DNA from: Chloroherpeton thalassium | GTDB taxonomy: Bacteria > Bacteroidota > Ignavibacteria > Kapaibacteriales > UBA2268 | Reading direction: 5' to 3' | DNA: 39,407 nt | Assembly: GCA_020722095.1 (NCBI GenBank) | Contig: DYLM01000012.1 | Span: 1 to 39,407, forward strand | Shown: piece after piece, positions 28,243 through 38,296 of the stretch | How positions within the stretch are numbered: the first letter of the stretch is position 1 | How the letters are laid out: each line of letters opens with the position of its first letter | Position numbers and translations under genes: made by a program | Notes under the pieces: model-generated | Database searches by the model: none | Seen by the model: only the letters and a program-made list of their open reading frames with translations | What the model was told of the DNA's origin: nothing

Positions 28243-29712
28243 ATGTCCAATCAAAAATCTATTGCTGAATTAGAACCAAAATTAGTTTGGCAAAGCTTTG
28301 ACGCAATTACAAAAGTCCCTCGTCCATCTAAAAAAGAAGGAAAAATTCTAGAATTTTTCAAAAAATGGGCAACTGAACACAATTTTTCTTACAAACAAGA
28401 TGCTGCTGGCAATATTGCAATTAGCAAACCAGCAACTCCCGGAATGGAAAATAAAATGCCTATCGCTGTGCAAGGTCACGTTGATATGGTTTGCGAAAAA
28501 AATGGTGATGTTGTATTTGATTTTGACAACGATGCAATTCAAACATACATTGACGGCGATTTTGTTAAAGCAAAAGGCACTACGTTAGGTGCTGATAATG
28601 GTATTGGCGTTGCTATGGGAATGGCAACATTGCTCGATCCAAATATCGCTCATCCACCAATTGAATTGTTGCTTACAGTTGATGAAGAAACTGGTTTAAC
28701 TGGTGCAACTGAACTTGCAACTGACTTACTTAATGCAAAAATATTAATCAATATAGACAGCGAAGAAGAAGATGCTTTCACAATCGGTTGTGCTGGTGGC
28801 ATCAATACTGCTGCTAATTTTAAATACGAAGCCGAAAAAGTTCCCGCAGAAACTACTGCTTACACAATTTCCGTAAAAGGATTACAAGGCGGTCATTCGG
28901 GAATTAACATTCACGAAGGTCGGGGAAATGCAATTGTTATTTTAACACGCATTTTAACTAAATTAACTCGTATGATCAATTTACGAGTATCTTCAATTGA
29001 TGCTCCCGGCAAGCACAATGCAATACCTCGCGAAGCAACGGCAGTTGTTTTGGTTAAGAATGCAGCTATTGATGATTTCACAAACTATTTGGGAATGTGC
29101 GTGAGCACTTTCCATAATGAGTACAAAACAAAAGAGCCAAATCTTTTGATTGAATGGGCACAAACTAATATGCCTGAAAGAGTAATGACTCTTCCATTTG
29201 CTAAAAGATTATTGCAGAGTTTAACAATCGTTCCTCACGGAGTTTATAGAATGAGTCCCGATATTGAAGGATTGGTGCAAACTTCCACTAATTTGGCTAT
29301 TATTTTGACAGAAGAAGATAGAGTGCATATTCTTACAAGTCAAAGAAGCTCGATTGAATCAGAAAAAATGTATATTGCAATGAAAGTTGCTTCTTCATTT
29401 GAAGTTGCAGGTGCAGAAGTTGAAACAATTGGCGGTTATCCAGCTTGGGAGCCAAATATTTCCTCACCAATCGTTAAAGTAGGCGAAGTAGTTTATAATA
29501 AAGTGTTTGGCAAAGCTCCACAAATTGTTGCAATTCACGCGGGTTTGGAATGCGGTTTAGTAGGAGAAAAATATCCAGGAATGGATATGATTTCCTTTGG
29601 TCCAAATTTATTTGATGTTCACACTCCATCAGAAAAAGTTCAGATTTCATCAGTTCAAAAAATTTGGAACTTCTACGTTGAGTTATTAAAGAACATTCCA
29701 GAAAACAAATAA
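28243..29712 (+). CDS. pepD: Aminoacyl-histidine dipeptidase
   Basis: QGHVDMVCEKN, LGADNGIGVAMGMATL, LLLTVDEETGLTGATEL, GLQGGHSGINIHEGRGNA. Start at second Met favoured by GGAG spacing (track start 28231). Confidence 0.95.
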   Translation: MSNQKSIAELEPKLVWQSFDAITKVPRPSKKEGKILEFFKKWATEHNFSYKQDAAGNIAISKPATPGMENKMPIAVQGHVDMVCEKNGDVVFDFDNDAIQTYIDGDFVKAKGTTLGADNGIGVAMGMATLLDPNIAHPPIELLLTVDEETGLTGATELATDLLNAKILINIDSEEEDAFTIGCAGGINTAANFKYEAEKVPAETTAYTISVKGLQGGHSGINIHEGRGNAIVILTRILTKLTRMINLRVSSIDAPGKHNAIPREATAVVLVKNAAIDDFTNYLGMCVSTFHNEYKTKEPNLLIEWAQTNMPERVMTLPFAKRLLQSLTIVPHGVYRMSPDIEGLVQTSTNLAIILTEEDRVHILTSQRSSIESEKMYIAMKVASSFEVAGAEVETIGGYPAWEPNISSPIVKVGEVVYNKVFGKAPQIVAIHAGLECGLVGEKYPGMDMISFGPNLFDVHTPSEKVQISSVQKIWNFYVELLKNIPENK

Positions 29713-29761
29713 AAAGTTTTCTATAGAAAGTAAATTTACCTTACCAAGATTTATTAAGTCT

Positions 29762-29795
29762 CAACCCCACGCTTAGGCGTGGGGTTGCTGTTTTT
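29762..29795 (+). terminator. Rho-independent-like terminator downstream of pepD
   Basis: CAACCCCACGC-TTAG-GCGTGGGGTTG perfect 11-bp stem followed by CTGTTTTTG. Confidence 0.75.
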
Positions 29796-29907
29796 GTTGC
29801 CTTCTATATCAGAGCAGAGCAAACTCTGCCTGTACAAGTTTGTATGTTTTTTATCATAACCTCTCCCTGACCCTCTCACCGAGAGGGAATAATTATCAGA
29901 AGTATTC

Positions 29908-31260
29908 TCAAATTTTCAAATTTTCAATTGCTTTGGTAATTATATTAAATCCATCGTTAATAGTTGTGGCTGAAATATCTAATGCTGGGCGGAAACGAAT
30001 GGATTTTTCGCCACACGGGAGAATGAACAGACCTTGTTCGTATAATTTATGAACAAGATTATTTCTAATTTCAGTATTTGGCAAATCAAATGATGCAAAC
30101 AAGCCACGACCTCGTGAATTACTAACGATATTTGGAAAAAGATTTTGCAAATTATACATTTCACCTAAAAGGACTTTTCCTTGAATGCGAGTATTTTCTA
30201 ATAAATTATCTTCTTCGATGATTTCCAAATAGCGAGTGGAGCGAACCATATCAACTAAATTGCCTCCCCAAGTGGAATTAATTCTACTTGATTTATGGAA
30301 AACATTATCTTCCACATCATCAATTCTGGTGGTAGAGGCAATTCCACAAACTTGAGCCTTCTTGCCAAAACAGAAAATATCTGGAGTAACATCTAATTGT
30401 TCGAAAGTCCAAAAAGTTCCAGTAATTCCCATTCCAGTTTGAACTTCGTCAAAAATGAGAAGGGCTTCGTTCTCGTCAGCTAATTCACGAAGTTTCTTCA
30501 TAAATTCGGGACGGAAGTGATTGTCGCCACCTTCGCCTTGAATTGGTTCGATAATTATAGCTGCAATATCATTTGGGAAGTTTGCAAATGCTTGTTTTAT
30601 CTCGGATATTGCTTGATTTTCAGACTTAATAATTTCTTCTAAATGATTTTCCATAGGAAAAATAATTTTGGGATTTGTAATTCTGGGCCAATCAAATTTA
30701 GGGAAAAGAGCAGTTTTATTAGGATCTGTATTAGTCAAGGACATTGTGTAACCGCTTCTACCGTGAAATGCTTGCTTGAAGTGGATTATTTGCGTGCCTT
30801 TGTTGTGAATACCTTTGCTCATATTTTTACGAACTTTCCAATCAAATGCAGTTTTTAGGGCATTTTCAACGGCAAGAGCACCACCATCAATAAAGAAACT
30901 ATAACGGAATATTTTGGGCAAGGCAACTTTGTGGAAAGTATTGATAAAAGTAGCGTATTCTTCGGTGTAAATATCAGAATTCGAAGTTTTAGTAAGGGCA
31001 ACTTTACCAAGATAATCAATAAAATTGACATTAGCTAATTTGTGATGATTCATTGAAATAGGCATTGAGGCAAAAAAAGTGAAAAAGTCAACAAATCTTT
31101 TGTCGTTTCTGATATCGAAAAGAAAATTACCTTCGCTTTTCTGCAAGTCAAGCACAAAATCATAGCCATCAACAAGGATTTGATTTTTTAATGAATCAAT
31201 AACATTTTCGGCATTTACATAATATTTGGGATGCACTCCCGATGATTTACTTAATGACAT
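29908..31260 (-). CDS. lat: L-lysine 6-transaminase
   Basis: FFTFFASMPISMNHHKL, QAFHGRSGYTMSLTNTDPNK, IIEPIQGEGGDNHFRPEF, IFDEVQTGMGITGTFWTFEQ, FGKKAQVCGI. Confidence 0.9.
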   Translation of the reverse strand: MSLSKSSGVHPKYYVNAENVIDSLKNQILVDGYDFVLDLQKSEGNFLFDIRNDKRFVDFFTFFASMPISMNHHKLANVNFIDYLGKVALTKTSNSDIYTEEYATFINTFHKVALPKIFRYSFFIDGGALAVENALKTAFDWKVRKNMSKGIHNKGTQIIHFKQAFHGRSGYTMSLTNTDPNKTALFPKFDWPRITNPKIIFPMENHLEEIIKSENQAISEIKQAFANFPNDIAAIIIEPIQGEGGDNHFRPEFMKKLRELADENEALLIFDEVQTGMGITGTFWTFEQLDVTPDIFCFGKKAQVCGIASTTRIDDVEDNVFHKSSRINSTWGGNLVDMVRSTRYLEIIEEDNLLENTRIQGKVLLGEMYNLQNLFPNIVSNSRGRGLFASFDLPNTEIRNNLVHKLYEQGLFILPCGEKSIRFRPALDISATTINDGFNIITKAIENLKI

Positions 31261-31570
31261 ATAATCTCCAATTTTATGTTCGTAATTAAATTAATTATTG
31301 TAACTAATAAAGAATAAAGATGTAGATTCTTAATTCTGTTTGATTTTAAGACTACGAGAAATCTTAATTAATAAGATGAAGAGGTGAAGTGGATTGTAGA
31401 AATACAAGCTTGAAAAAGTTGAATTGCAGATAAAAAGGAACCTCCACGAATTGTACCGTGATTGTTAGAAATTTTGTTTGCTTGTAAATTTGCAATTCTC
31501 ATAACTGCAAATTAACAAGAATTAGTTAATTTTGAGTTTATTTGAATGAAATTTTTTGAATAAAAGTGAA

Positions 31571-31589
31571 TGTAGTAGTTATTACTACA
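31571..31589. promoter_or_regulatory. Inverted repeat TGTAGTA-GTTAT-TACTACA in divergent intergenic region
   Basis: 7-bp arms, 5-nt loop, read directly. Confidence 0.4.
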
Positions 31590-31723
31590 AATTCACTACA
31601 ATAAAATTACAAAAATTAAGGAAAATTAAAAAAGTTTAAAATTTCTTTAAAAATATTGTAATTGTTTGAAAAATTTACATTAAATTTGAAATATTGAAAT
31701 TAATAAAAATCAAAGGAGTTCAA

Positions 31724-33064
31724 ATGGTAAAAAATGCCAATACAATTCGCCAGAATAGGACCAAAATAGGGGCCCAACACTTAGGTATATTCTTCTCAAT
31801 GTTAGTTGTGTTTTTCTTATTATTTCTATTTAGTGTTATTCCTTGGGGAACAGCACAATTTGTGGTGCCTTTATTTCAGCCATCAGGTGATAAACTTGAT
31901 AAAGTAGGCTTTGTTAAATTTGATGGTTTGGTTTGGGCTTCTACAACCAAAGATAAAGAAGCAGCAATAAAAGGAAAAAATTTAAAGATTTCCAAGGATT
32001 TAATCAATAAAGATTATATCTTTGACTTTACTTTCGAAAAAAGAACTTTAGAAAAAGATGGTTATGTTAAGGGTACAAATGAATTTTACACACGTAGTGA
32101 AGTATTAGGTGAGAACGCAATCATTTTGGAACCTTATATTGGTTTCTCCATTCTTGCTCTCGACTTGGCTCTTGTTATTACTGCTCTTATTTCAATTTTA
32201 TTGCCTTCTCGCTTAGGCTTAATAGCTTTGTTATTTGATAGACAAATTGATGATACAAAAGTTAAAATCAGACTTCAAACTGGTTTTACTGATCACATAG
32301 TGGATTTATTAACTTTGCCAGACGATAAACTTGCCGAGAAAGACTTTGACGAAGTGAAGAGTGCATTTAGATTAGTTTGGAACAGAACAACTGTTGAAGA
32401 TATGGATGGTGGATTCCGTCAAGCAAAATTTGAAGACTTCTTCCATGATGATATTAATACTGTGGAATTCCGAAACAACACTTTATATTCTCGTATTAAA
32501 GAATTCTTCTCAGACTTCCTTGTAAAAGAAATTTTAGATACTAAAAACGCTTATCAATGGAGACGCAATCATACAAAAATCTTCAAGGGCTTGAGATTAT
32601 ATATGTCCCACCACATTACAGAAAAATATCAGAACTTAGTAACTGGTATGGCTTATGGTGGTGCTGCATTCTTAATCGTTGCTGTTGGTATTCGTGGTTT
32701 GAAATTTATTCCTTCCGCTAAACCATCATTTATCTTATTGGCGATTTTCTTGGAATTTACTATGCTTTCGCTCTTGGCTTTCACTCTTGTCTACACAGAA
32801 GAAGAAGAACGTATGGACAAGATGTTGAAGAAAATGGAAGATGCAAATCGTTCGCAATTAGAAGCTTTACGAAGCCAACAAACAGATATTCACCAATTAG
32901 CAAACGCTTTAGTTGGTCAGACTGCTGAAATTATCAAAACAAGAGTTGAGAAATCAATCGAACAATATATGACAAGTGGCGATAAAGTGCAACAAGTTAT
33001 TGCTACCGAAGTTGCCCGTAAAATTATTTTAGGTCTTCGCGAAGACAACGATATTAATAAATAA
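31724..33064 (+). CDS. Uncharacterised membrane protein with C-terminal coiled coil
   Basis: Four hydrophobic segments (LGIFFSMLVVFFLLFLFSVIPWG; IGFSILALDLALVITALISILL; GAAFLIVAVGIRGL; FILLAIFLEFTMLSLLAFTLVY) then a charged heptad-like tail. Start chosen at MVKNANTIRQ after AAAGGAG (track start 31694). Confidence 0.8.
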   Translation: MVKNANTIRQNRTKIGAQHLGIFFSMLVVFFLLFLFSVIPWGTAQFVVPLFQPSGDKLDKVGFVKFDGLVWASTTKDKEAAIKGKNLKISKDLINKDYIFDFTFEKRTLEKDGYVKGTNEFYTRSEVLGENAIILEPYIGFSILALDLALVITALISILLPSRLGLIALLFDRQIDDTKVKIRLQTGFTDHIVDLLTLPDDKLAEKDFDEVKSAFRLVWNRTTVEDMDGGFRQAKFEDFFHDDINTVEFRNNTLYSRIKEFFSDFLVKEILDTKNAYQWRRNHTKIFKGLRLYMSHHITEKYQNLVTGMAYGGAAFLIVAVGIRGLKFIPSAKPSFILLAIFLEFTMLSLLAFTLVYTEEEERMDKMLKKMEDANRSQLEALRSQQTDIHQLANALVGQTAEIIKTRVEKSIEQYMTSGDKVQQVIATEVARKIILGLREDNDINK

Positions 33065-33085
33065 TCTTTTATAAAATATTATATT

Positions 33086-33120
33086 AAAGCCCAACATTTT
33101 ATTAAGTGTTGGGCTTTTTT
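33086..33120. terminator. Bidirectional terminator
   Basis: AAAGCCCAACA-CTTAATAAAAT-type loop-TGTTGGGCTTTTTT: AAAGCCCAACATTTTATTAAGTGTTGGGCTTTTTT between convergent genes. Confidence 0.9.
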
Positions 33121-34942
33121 AATATATTATTTTCATCTCGCACTTATTGCAATCAAAGGTGAGTTTATACTTATGTCCATCACCTTGTAACCACAGAGGC
33201 TCTTGGATTGTTTTGTCGGCTTTTTGATAAATAGGGCAAATGCCATATTCAAATTTCAAGCAGTACTTTGTGGTCATCACAGCTTTTCCTTTAAAATCTT
33301 TTTGCAATTCAAATGCTGGCTCAATCTTGTTAACTCCTGCTATTGTATAAAGTTGCTTAGCGTAAGAGTTTGCTACGTTTGCCTGAAAGTCAATTTTATC
33401 AACAAAATATTGAGATGTAGCAACTTTTCTTTCAACAATTTTTCTTCTATAACTCTGATTCAAGAAAGATTCATAATTTTTCAAAACATCTCTACGAATT
33501 TCATTTATATTAGATATTGGAATAAAATACATTTTGCTTGAGACTGCTAAATTAATTTCGTTAATTGTAAAGATTGTATTTCCTAATTTAGAGAATTGCT
33601 TGATAATATTTTGTTTTAATAATTCAGAATTTGCAAATTCGTTTTCTTCAATTAAATAATTTTTGGAAAAAATATTATTGATAGTGATATTAAAATTATT
33701 ATTTTGATAATTAATATTAATATTTATCGGGAGTTTTCTTTGTGAGCTGGTTCGTTTTAGTGTATTTTCAAATTCAATATCTTGATTTCTGAAAATTTCG
33801 GTGTTAATTTTAATATCAATATTTTTGTCAATTAATATTTCATTTCCGTTGGAATTATTAACTAAAAATCCTATTAATTCATTATTAGCATTAAAGTAGC
33901 ACAAACCATCACCATTTTTTATGATTGTTCTATCATCATCAAATTTAAAAATCAACTTGTTTTGCTGCTTTTGCTTTAGTATTCCAATCTTTTTACCAAC
34001 TGATTTTGGCGTATTTATTGAAGAAATATCTTTATTTCTGCCATTAAGAAAATACGTGGAAGTTCCGCGATTGAATGTTTTATCTAAATCTGGCTCAAAA
34101 CCCAAATTGATAATTCCGTTTGAACTCTTACTTAAATCATCTCTTTCTTCTATGATTTTATCCAATTTTTTACGAAAATATCCCGTTACATTCTTAACAT
34201 AGTTTATATCTTTTAATCTACCTTCTATTTTGAATGAAGTTATTCCTGCATCAATCAAGTGAGATAAATATGCTGATAAATTCAAATCTTTTAATGAAAG
34301 CAAATATTTATTTTTAAGTAAGAACTTGTTATTATTGTCAAACAAGTCATATTTCATTCGGCATAATTGAGCACATTCACCACGATTGGCACTACGCCCT
34401 TGATTTGCATAACTCATATAACATCTGCCACTAAAAGAAACACACAAAGCACCATACACAAAAAATTCTAAATCCACTTTTGTTTTGGAGCGAATATTTT
34501 TGATTTGTTCTAAAGTTAATTCGCGTGCAAGAATAATCCTATCAATGCCGAGAGATTCAATAAATTTAATGCGATTTATGTCGTAATTATCCATTTGAGT
34601 TGAAGCAAAAATCGGAAGTTTTGGTATATCTAACATCAGTGTGCCAAGGTCTTGGACAATAAAAGCATCAACTTCAGCATCATAAAGCTGATGAAATAGA
34701 TTCCTTATTTGCTCTGCTTGAGAATCTGTAAAAATTGTATTTACCGTAGCATAAACTTTTGCATTGAATTTATGTGCGTAATTAGATAGATTAGCAATGT
34801 CAGAAATCGAATTGCCTGCAGCTGTTCTTGCTCCAAATTGACTTGCCCCAATATATACTGCATCGGCACCACTATTTATAGCGGCTTTGCCTTGCTCTAT
34901 ATTCTTAGCTGGAGCGAGTAATTCTAATAAAACATTTTTCAA
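33119..34942 (-). CDS. Peptidase U32 family protein (YegQ/RlhA-like)
   Basis: ELLAPAKNIEQGKAAINSGADAVYIGASQFGAR, FVYGALCVSFSGRCYMSYANQGRSANRGECAQLCR, FKIEGRLKDINYV. Confidence 0.95.
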   Translation of the reverse strand: MKNVLLELLAPAKNIEQGKAAINSGADAVYIGASQFGARTAAGNSISDIANLSNYAHKFNAKVYATVNTIFTDSQAEQIRNLFHQLYDAEVDAFIVQDLGTLMLDIPKLPIFASTQMDNYDINRIKFIESLGIDRIILARELTLEQIKNIRSKTKVDLEFFVYGALCVSFSGRCYMSYANQGRSANRGECAQLCRMKYDLFDNNNKFLLKNKYLLSLKDLNLSAYLSHLIDAGITSFKIEGRLKDINYVKNVTGYFRKKLDKIIEERDDLSKSSNGIINLGFEPDLDKTFNRGTSTYFLNGRNKDISSINTPKSVGKKIGILKQKQQNKLIFKFDDDRTIIKNGDGLCYFNANNELIGFLVNNSNGNEILIDKNIDIKINTEIFRNQDIEFENTLKRTSSQRKLPINININYQNNNFNITINNIFSKNYLIEENEFANSELLKQNIIKQFSKLGNTIFTINEINLAVSSKMYFIPISNINEIRRDVLKNYESFLNQSYRRKIVERKVATSQYFVDKIDFQANVANSYAKQLYTIAGVNKIEPAFELQKDFKGKAVMTTKYCLKFEYGICPIYQKADKTIQEPLWLQGDGHKYKLTFDCNKCEMKIIY

Positions 34943-34978
34943 AATAATAATGCAAAATTTATCTTTGTAAAATAAAAT

Positions 34979-36178
34979 TTAAAATAGTTTATGATTATAC
35001 GAAGTAATTCGTGCTTTCATAATATCTTCTTTGCGGATAATTTCAATGTCTTTGTTGATGATTGGTGGCTCGTCTGCCGATAATGCTCTTCCATTTTGCT
35101 TGATGATTGCAAACCCTTTATTCAACGGCAAAGTTGGGGAAAGGCTCTCGATTAATTTTGTTTTTAACTTTACTTCTTGTTTTAACAATTTAACTCTGCT
35201 GTTTAGAGAATTTTGCATTTTGTCTTTTGCGTCATCTAATGATTGATTTAAGAAATTAACTTTTTGTATCATTCTTTGATAGAAACTATTATGAAATGTA
35301 TTTTCCAATCTTTTTTGATATTGTGAAATTTTATTTGAAAAATTACTTTTTATCTGTGCTTTTGATTTATATAAAAAATCCTGAAATTCATCTATTGTAG
35401 TGGGTGTTACGAATTGAGCTGCAGCTGTGGGAGTGGCTGCTCTCATATCAGCCACAAAATCAGCAATAGTAAAATCGGTTTCGTGCCCGACTGCCGAGAT
35501 TATTGGAATCTTGGAATTATAAATCGCATTTGCGACAAGTTCAGTATTATACGACCATAAGTCCTCGATAGAACCACCACCGCGACCAATTATTATTGCA
35601 TCTAAATCATAATTATTTAGTTCAGCTATGGCATTTGCTACATCTTTTTCGGAGCCATCGCCTTGCACAAGTGTTGGTCGGAAATATATTTGCACAAGTG
35701 GGAAGCGATTTTGAATAGTAGAAAATATATCGCGTACCGCAGCCCCAGTTGGCGAAGTTGATACTCCAACTTTTAAACAAATTTTAGGAAGCGACCTTTT
35801 GCGTGAATTATCAAAATATCCTTTTTCTTGTAATTTCAATTTCAATTGTTCATAAGCTAAATATAAATCACCTCGACCTTCGGGAGTAATATTTTGGCAA
35901 GTTATTTGGTATTTGCCTTGTTGTCCGTAAACTGTCAAGTAACCGAAAACAACTACTTTTAACCCGTCATCTAATTTCACTCCAACTGGAGTACTTTTCC
36001 ATATAACACAAGCAATTTGTGCATTTTTATCTTTCAAACTAAAATAGTGATGACCAGACGAATGCAACTTGTAATTGGAAATTTCACCTGTTAAATACAC
36101 AGGGTTTAAATTATCCTCCAAAATGCTTTTTATCCTATCGGTAAGTTCCGAGACTGTTTCGGGTTTAGTTGCTGCCAT
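34979..36178 (-). CDS. xseA: Exodeoxyribonuclease VII large subunit
   Basis: VYLTGEISNYKLHSSGHHYFSLKDKNAQIACVIW, GVSTSPTGAAVRDIFSTIQNRFP, AIIIGRGGGSIEDLWSYN, AVGHETDFTIADFVADMRAATPTAAA. Confidence 0.97.
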   Translation of the reverse strand: MAATKPETVSELTDRIKSILEDNLNPVYLTGEISNYKLHSSGHHYFSLKDKNAQIACVIWKSTPVGVKLDDGLKVVVFGYLTVYGQQGKYQITCQNITPEGRGDLYLAYEQLKLKLQEKGYFDNSRKRSLPKICLKVGVSTSPTGAAVRDIFSTIQNRFPLVQIYFRPTLVQGDGSEKDVANAIAELNNYDLDAIIIGRGGGSIEDLWSYNTELVANAIYNSKIPIISAVGHETDFTIADFVADMRAATPTAAAQFVTPTTIDEFQDFLYKSKAQIKSNFSNKISQYQKRLENTFHNSFYQRMIQKVNFLNQSLDDAKDKMQNSLNSRVKLLKQEVKLKTKLIESLSPTLPLNKGFAIIKQNGRALSADEPPIINKDIEIIRKEDIMKARITSYNHKLF

Positions 36179-36200
36179 TTGCTATAATTTTTTAATTTAA

Positions 36201-36653
36201 TTAAGGTTTATTAGGGAAATTATTACCACCACAATATGTTTTCATTCTGTCGATTGCTCGTGAAAAATGAGGAGCAAGCTCTTTGGGCATTCGTTTTTTG
36301 GAATAATATTTAACTTTACTTTCATCTCTTGGCAAAGTGATAGAGGAGGGAACTATATTGATTAAATCTTTTTCTTCATCAACATTTACCGATAAATTAA
36401 GTTGGTGCTTAACTGAATTTATTTCCACAATCTTTTCGGCAATCACATAGCCTCGCTTTTCATCAACTTTAACTGTAAAACCTTCATCTAATAAAATTGG
36501 TTCCATTGCATTTAGAAATTGTGTTTTATCTAATTTGCAAGTACCTTCAATATTGTGAGGTTCTAAATAATAATTTTTACATCCGCTGACACTTATTACA
36601 AGAATAAAAAGCAAGATGATTAAATTCGTTGTTTTTATTTTTGTTTGTTTCAT
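36201..36653 (-). CDS. Small hypothetical lipoprotein
   Basis: MKQTKIKTTNLIILLFILVISVSGC lipobox; start adjusted to MKQ (track start 36665). Confidence 0.65.
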   Translation of the reverse strand: MKQTKIKTTNLIILLFILVISVSGCKNYYLEPHNIEGTCKLDKTQFLNAMEPILLDEGFTVKVDEKRGYVIAEKIVEINSVKHQLNLSVNVDEEKDLINIVPSSITLPRDESKVKYYSKKRMPKELAPHFSRAIDRMKTYCGGNNFPNKP

Positions 36654-36654
36654 A

Positions 36655-37122
36655 TTAATACTCAATTTTATTTTCTTTATTCATCCATAAATTAAACACT
36701 TCTTTGGCTTCAGGAATTTCAATTTTTTTCATCTCTAATTCCCTTTGTTCAATAGGTTTTGCTAATTCATTATAAATATATTCATCATCAAAATTAATTG
36801 CTGCTGCATCTTGTCGGGTGTTGGCATAATATACTTTTTTCATCCTTGACCAATAAATTGCGGATAAACACATCGGACAAGGTTCGGTGGAAGTATATAT
36901 TTCGCAATCACTTAAATCAAAATTGCTAAGATTTTGAGCAGCTTTTCTAATTGCATTAACTTCGGCGTGTGCAGTTGGGTCATTGTCGCGGGTTACTGTA
37001 TTGTGTGCCTCTGCAATGATTTCTCCGTTTCGGACAATTATCGCACCAAAAGGACCGCAATTTTCATCAATAGATATTTTGGATAATTCCACTGCCCTTA
37101 GTAAAAAATTTTTTTCCATCAA
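36655..37122 (-). CDS. Nucleoside/guanine deaminase (CMP/dCMP deaminase-like zinc fold)
   Basis: HAEVNAIRKAA, TSTEPCPMCLSAIYWSRMKKVYYAN, FDDEYIYNELAKPIEQR as in guanine deaminases. Confidence 0.88.
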   Translation of the reverse strand: MMEKNFLLRAVELSKISIDENCGPFGAIIVRNGEIIAEAHNTVTRDNDPTAHAEVNAIRKAAQNLSNFDLSDCEIYTSTEPCPMCLSAIYWSRMKKVYYANTRQDAAAINFDDEYIYNELAKPIEQRELEMKKIEIPEAKEVFNLWMNKENKIEY

Positions 37123-37279
37123 TATTTAATAATATTTTCTTACAAAATTATCATTATTCAACGAATTACTTGCATTTTTGTTTAAAAAGAAGAATAACAT
37201 ATAAAATGATGCAGAACGAAATATGAAAATTTGAAAATGTTTTTTTGGTGTTGGGTGTTGGGTGTTAGGTATATTCAAT

Positions 37280-37440
37280 TTAAAAACCTTATTTTCATTT
37301 TTAACCTTAGTAGAGAAATAATTTCCATTTTAACATACCAAATCTTATAACCTTTTTAAATTTAAAATCAGGAAATAAGGTTATTAGTTTGGTTTGGTTT
37401 ATTTTTTCTACTAAGGTTATTAAGTAAAATAAGGTTTTAA
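37280..37440. repeat. Large imperfect nested inverted repeat built from AACCTTA/TAAGGTT motifs
   Basis: Left TTAAAAACCTTATTTTCATTTTTAACCTTAGTAGAGAAAT mirrors right ATTTTTTCTACTAAGGTTATTAAGTAAAATAAGGTTTTAA; an inner pair (ACCAAATCTTATAACCT / AATAAGGTTATTAGTTTGGT) is nested inside. Confidence 0.75.
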
Positions 37441-37504
37441 AAGAATTTTATTGAATATTTTCAAAAATAAACTTATGGGACAGCTTCTTATTTTTCAATA
37501 TTAT

Positions 37505-38293
37505 TTAAAATAATGATTCAATATTTATCGTGTTTCTTTCTAAGCCATTCCTTTTTATTTCAGGAATGTTGCCATTTAATCTGTGAGTTATCACATCATA
37601 ATAACTCTCTGAAATATCCATTGTGATATAATTTCTTTTTAGTTTTTTTGCAACAGACGCCGTAGTTCCAGTACCTCCAAATGGATCAAGCACAATATCA
37701 TTTTCATTTGAACTTGCTAAAATAATTCGTTCTAATAGGGCTTCTGGCATCTGACAAGGATGGTCGCCAATTCTTTCTTTAAAAGTGCCACAAACTCTAG
37801 GAAATTCCCAAACATCGTCTGGTGATTTACCTTTTGGGTGTGCTCTTTTATCGTTATATACTAATTGCCTTGCAGAAGGAACTCTTACATTATCAATATT
37901 AAAAATGAATTTTTCATTATCTTTTGTAAAATACAATATATGTGTATGTGCTCTATTAAATTTCTTCCTTTGATTCTGTCCAAATGTATAATACCAAACA
38001 ATCCAATTCCTAAAATTAAAACCCGCCTTCTTTAATATTATGTTTATTTCAGCAGCAAATTCATCACCGATAGCAATATAAATTGAGCCAGAATTCTTTA
38101 AAATTCTAAATGTTTCACTAATCCATTTTTCTGACCATTCAAAATATTCGTTGTATGATTTTTTATCATTATAAATATCATACTTTAAACCAATATTAAA
38201 CGGTGGATCTGCAAAGACTAAATCAATTGAACTATTTGGTATGTCTTGCATTATTTTAATACAATCGCCAAGATATATTTTATTTAATTCCAT
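37505..38293 (-). CDS. Site-specific DNA amino-methyltransferase (beta-class order, DPPF motif)
   Basis: IYLGDCIKIMQDIPNSSIDLVFADPPFNIG near the N-terminus, VLDPFGGTGTTASVAKKLKRNYITMDIS near the C-terminus. Confidence 0.93.
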   Translation of the reverse strand: MELNKIYLGDCIKIMQDIPNSSIDLVFADPPFNIGLKYDIYNDKKSYNEYFEWSEKWISETFRILKNSGSIYIAIGDEFAAEINIILKKAGFNFRNWIVWYYTFGQNQRKKFNRAHTHILYFTKDNEKFIFNIDNVRVPSARQLVYNDKRAHPKGKSPDDVWEFPRVCGTFKERIGDHPCQMPEALLERIILASSNENDIVLDPFGGTGTTASVAKKLKRNYITMDISESYYDVITHRLNGNIPEIKRNGLERNTINIESLF

Positions 38294-38296
38294 TGT

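Noticed and set aside
29840-30052. ORF of 70 aa downstream of pepD
   Set aside because: Overlaps lat antisense and includes intergenic repeat sequence; no recognisable domain.
34979-36178. Missing xseB next to xseA as a sign of an unusual exonuclease VII
   Set aside because: The small subunit gene is often unlinked; absence from this window is not informative.
37245-37270. GGTGTTGGGTGTTGGGTGTTAGG as a tandem or G-quadruplex element
   Set aside because: Short, imperfect and shared with other intergenic patches; no independent support for a function.
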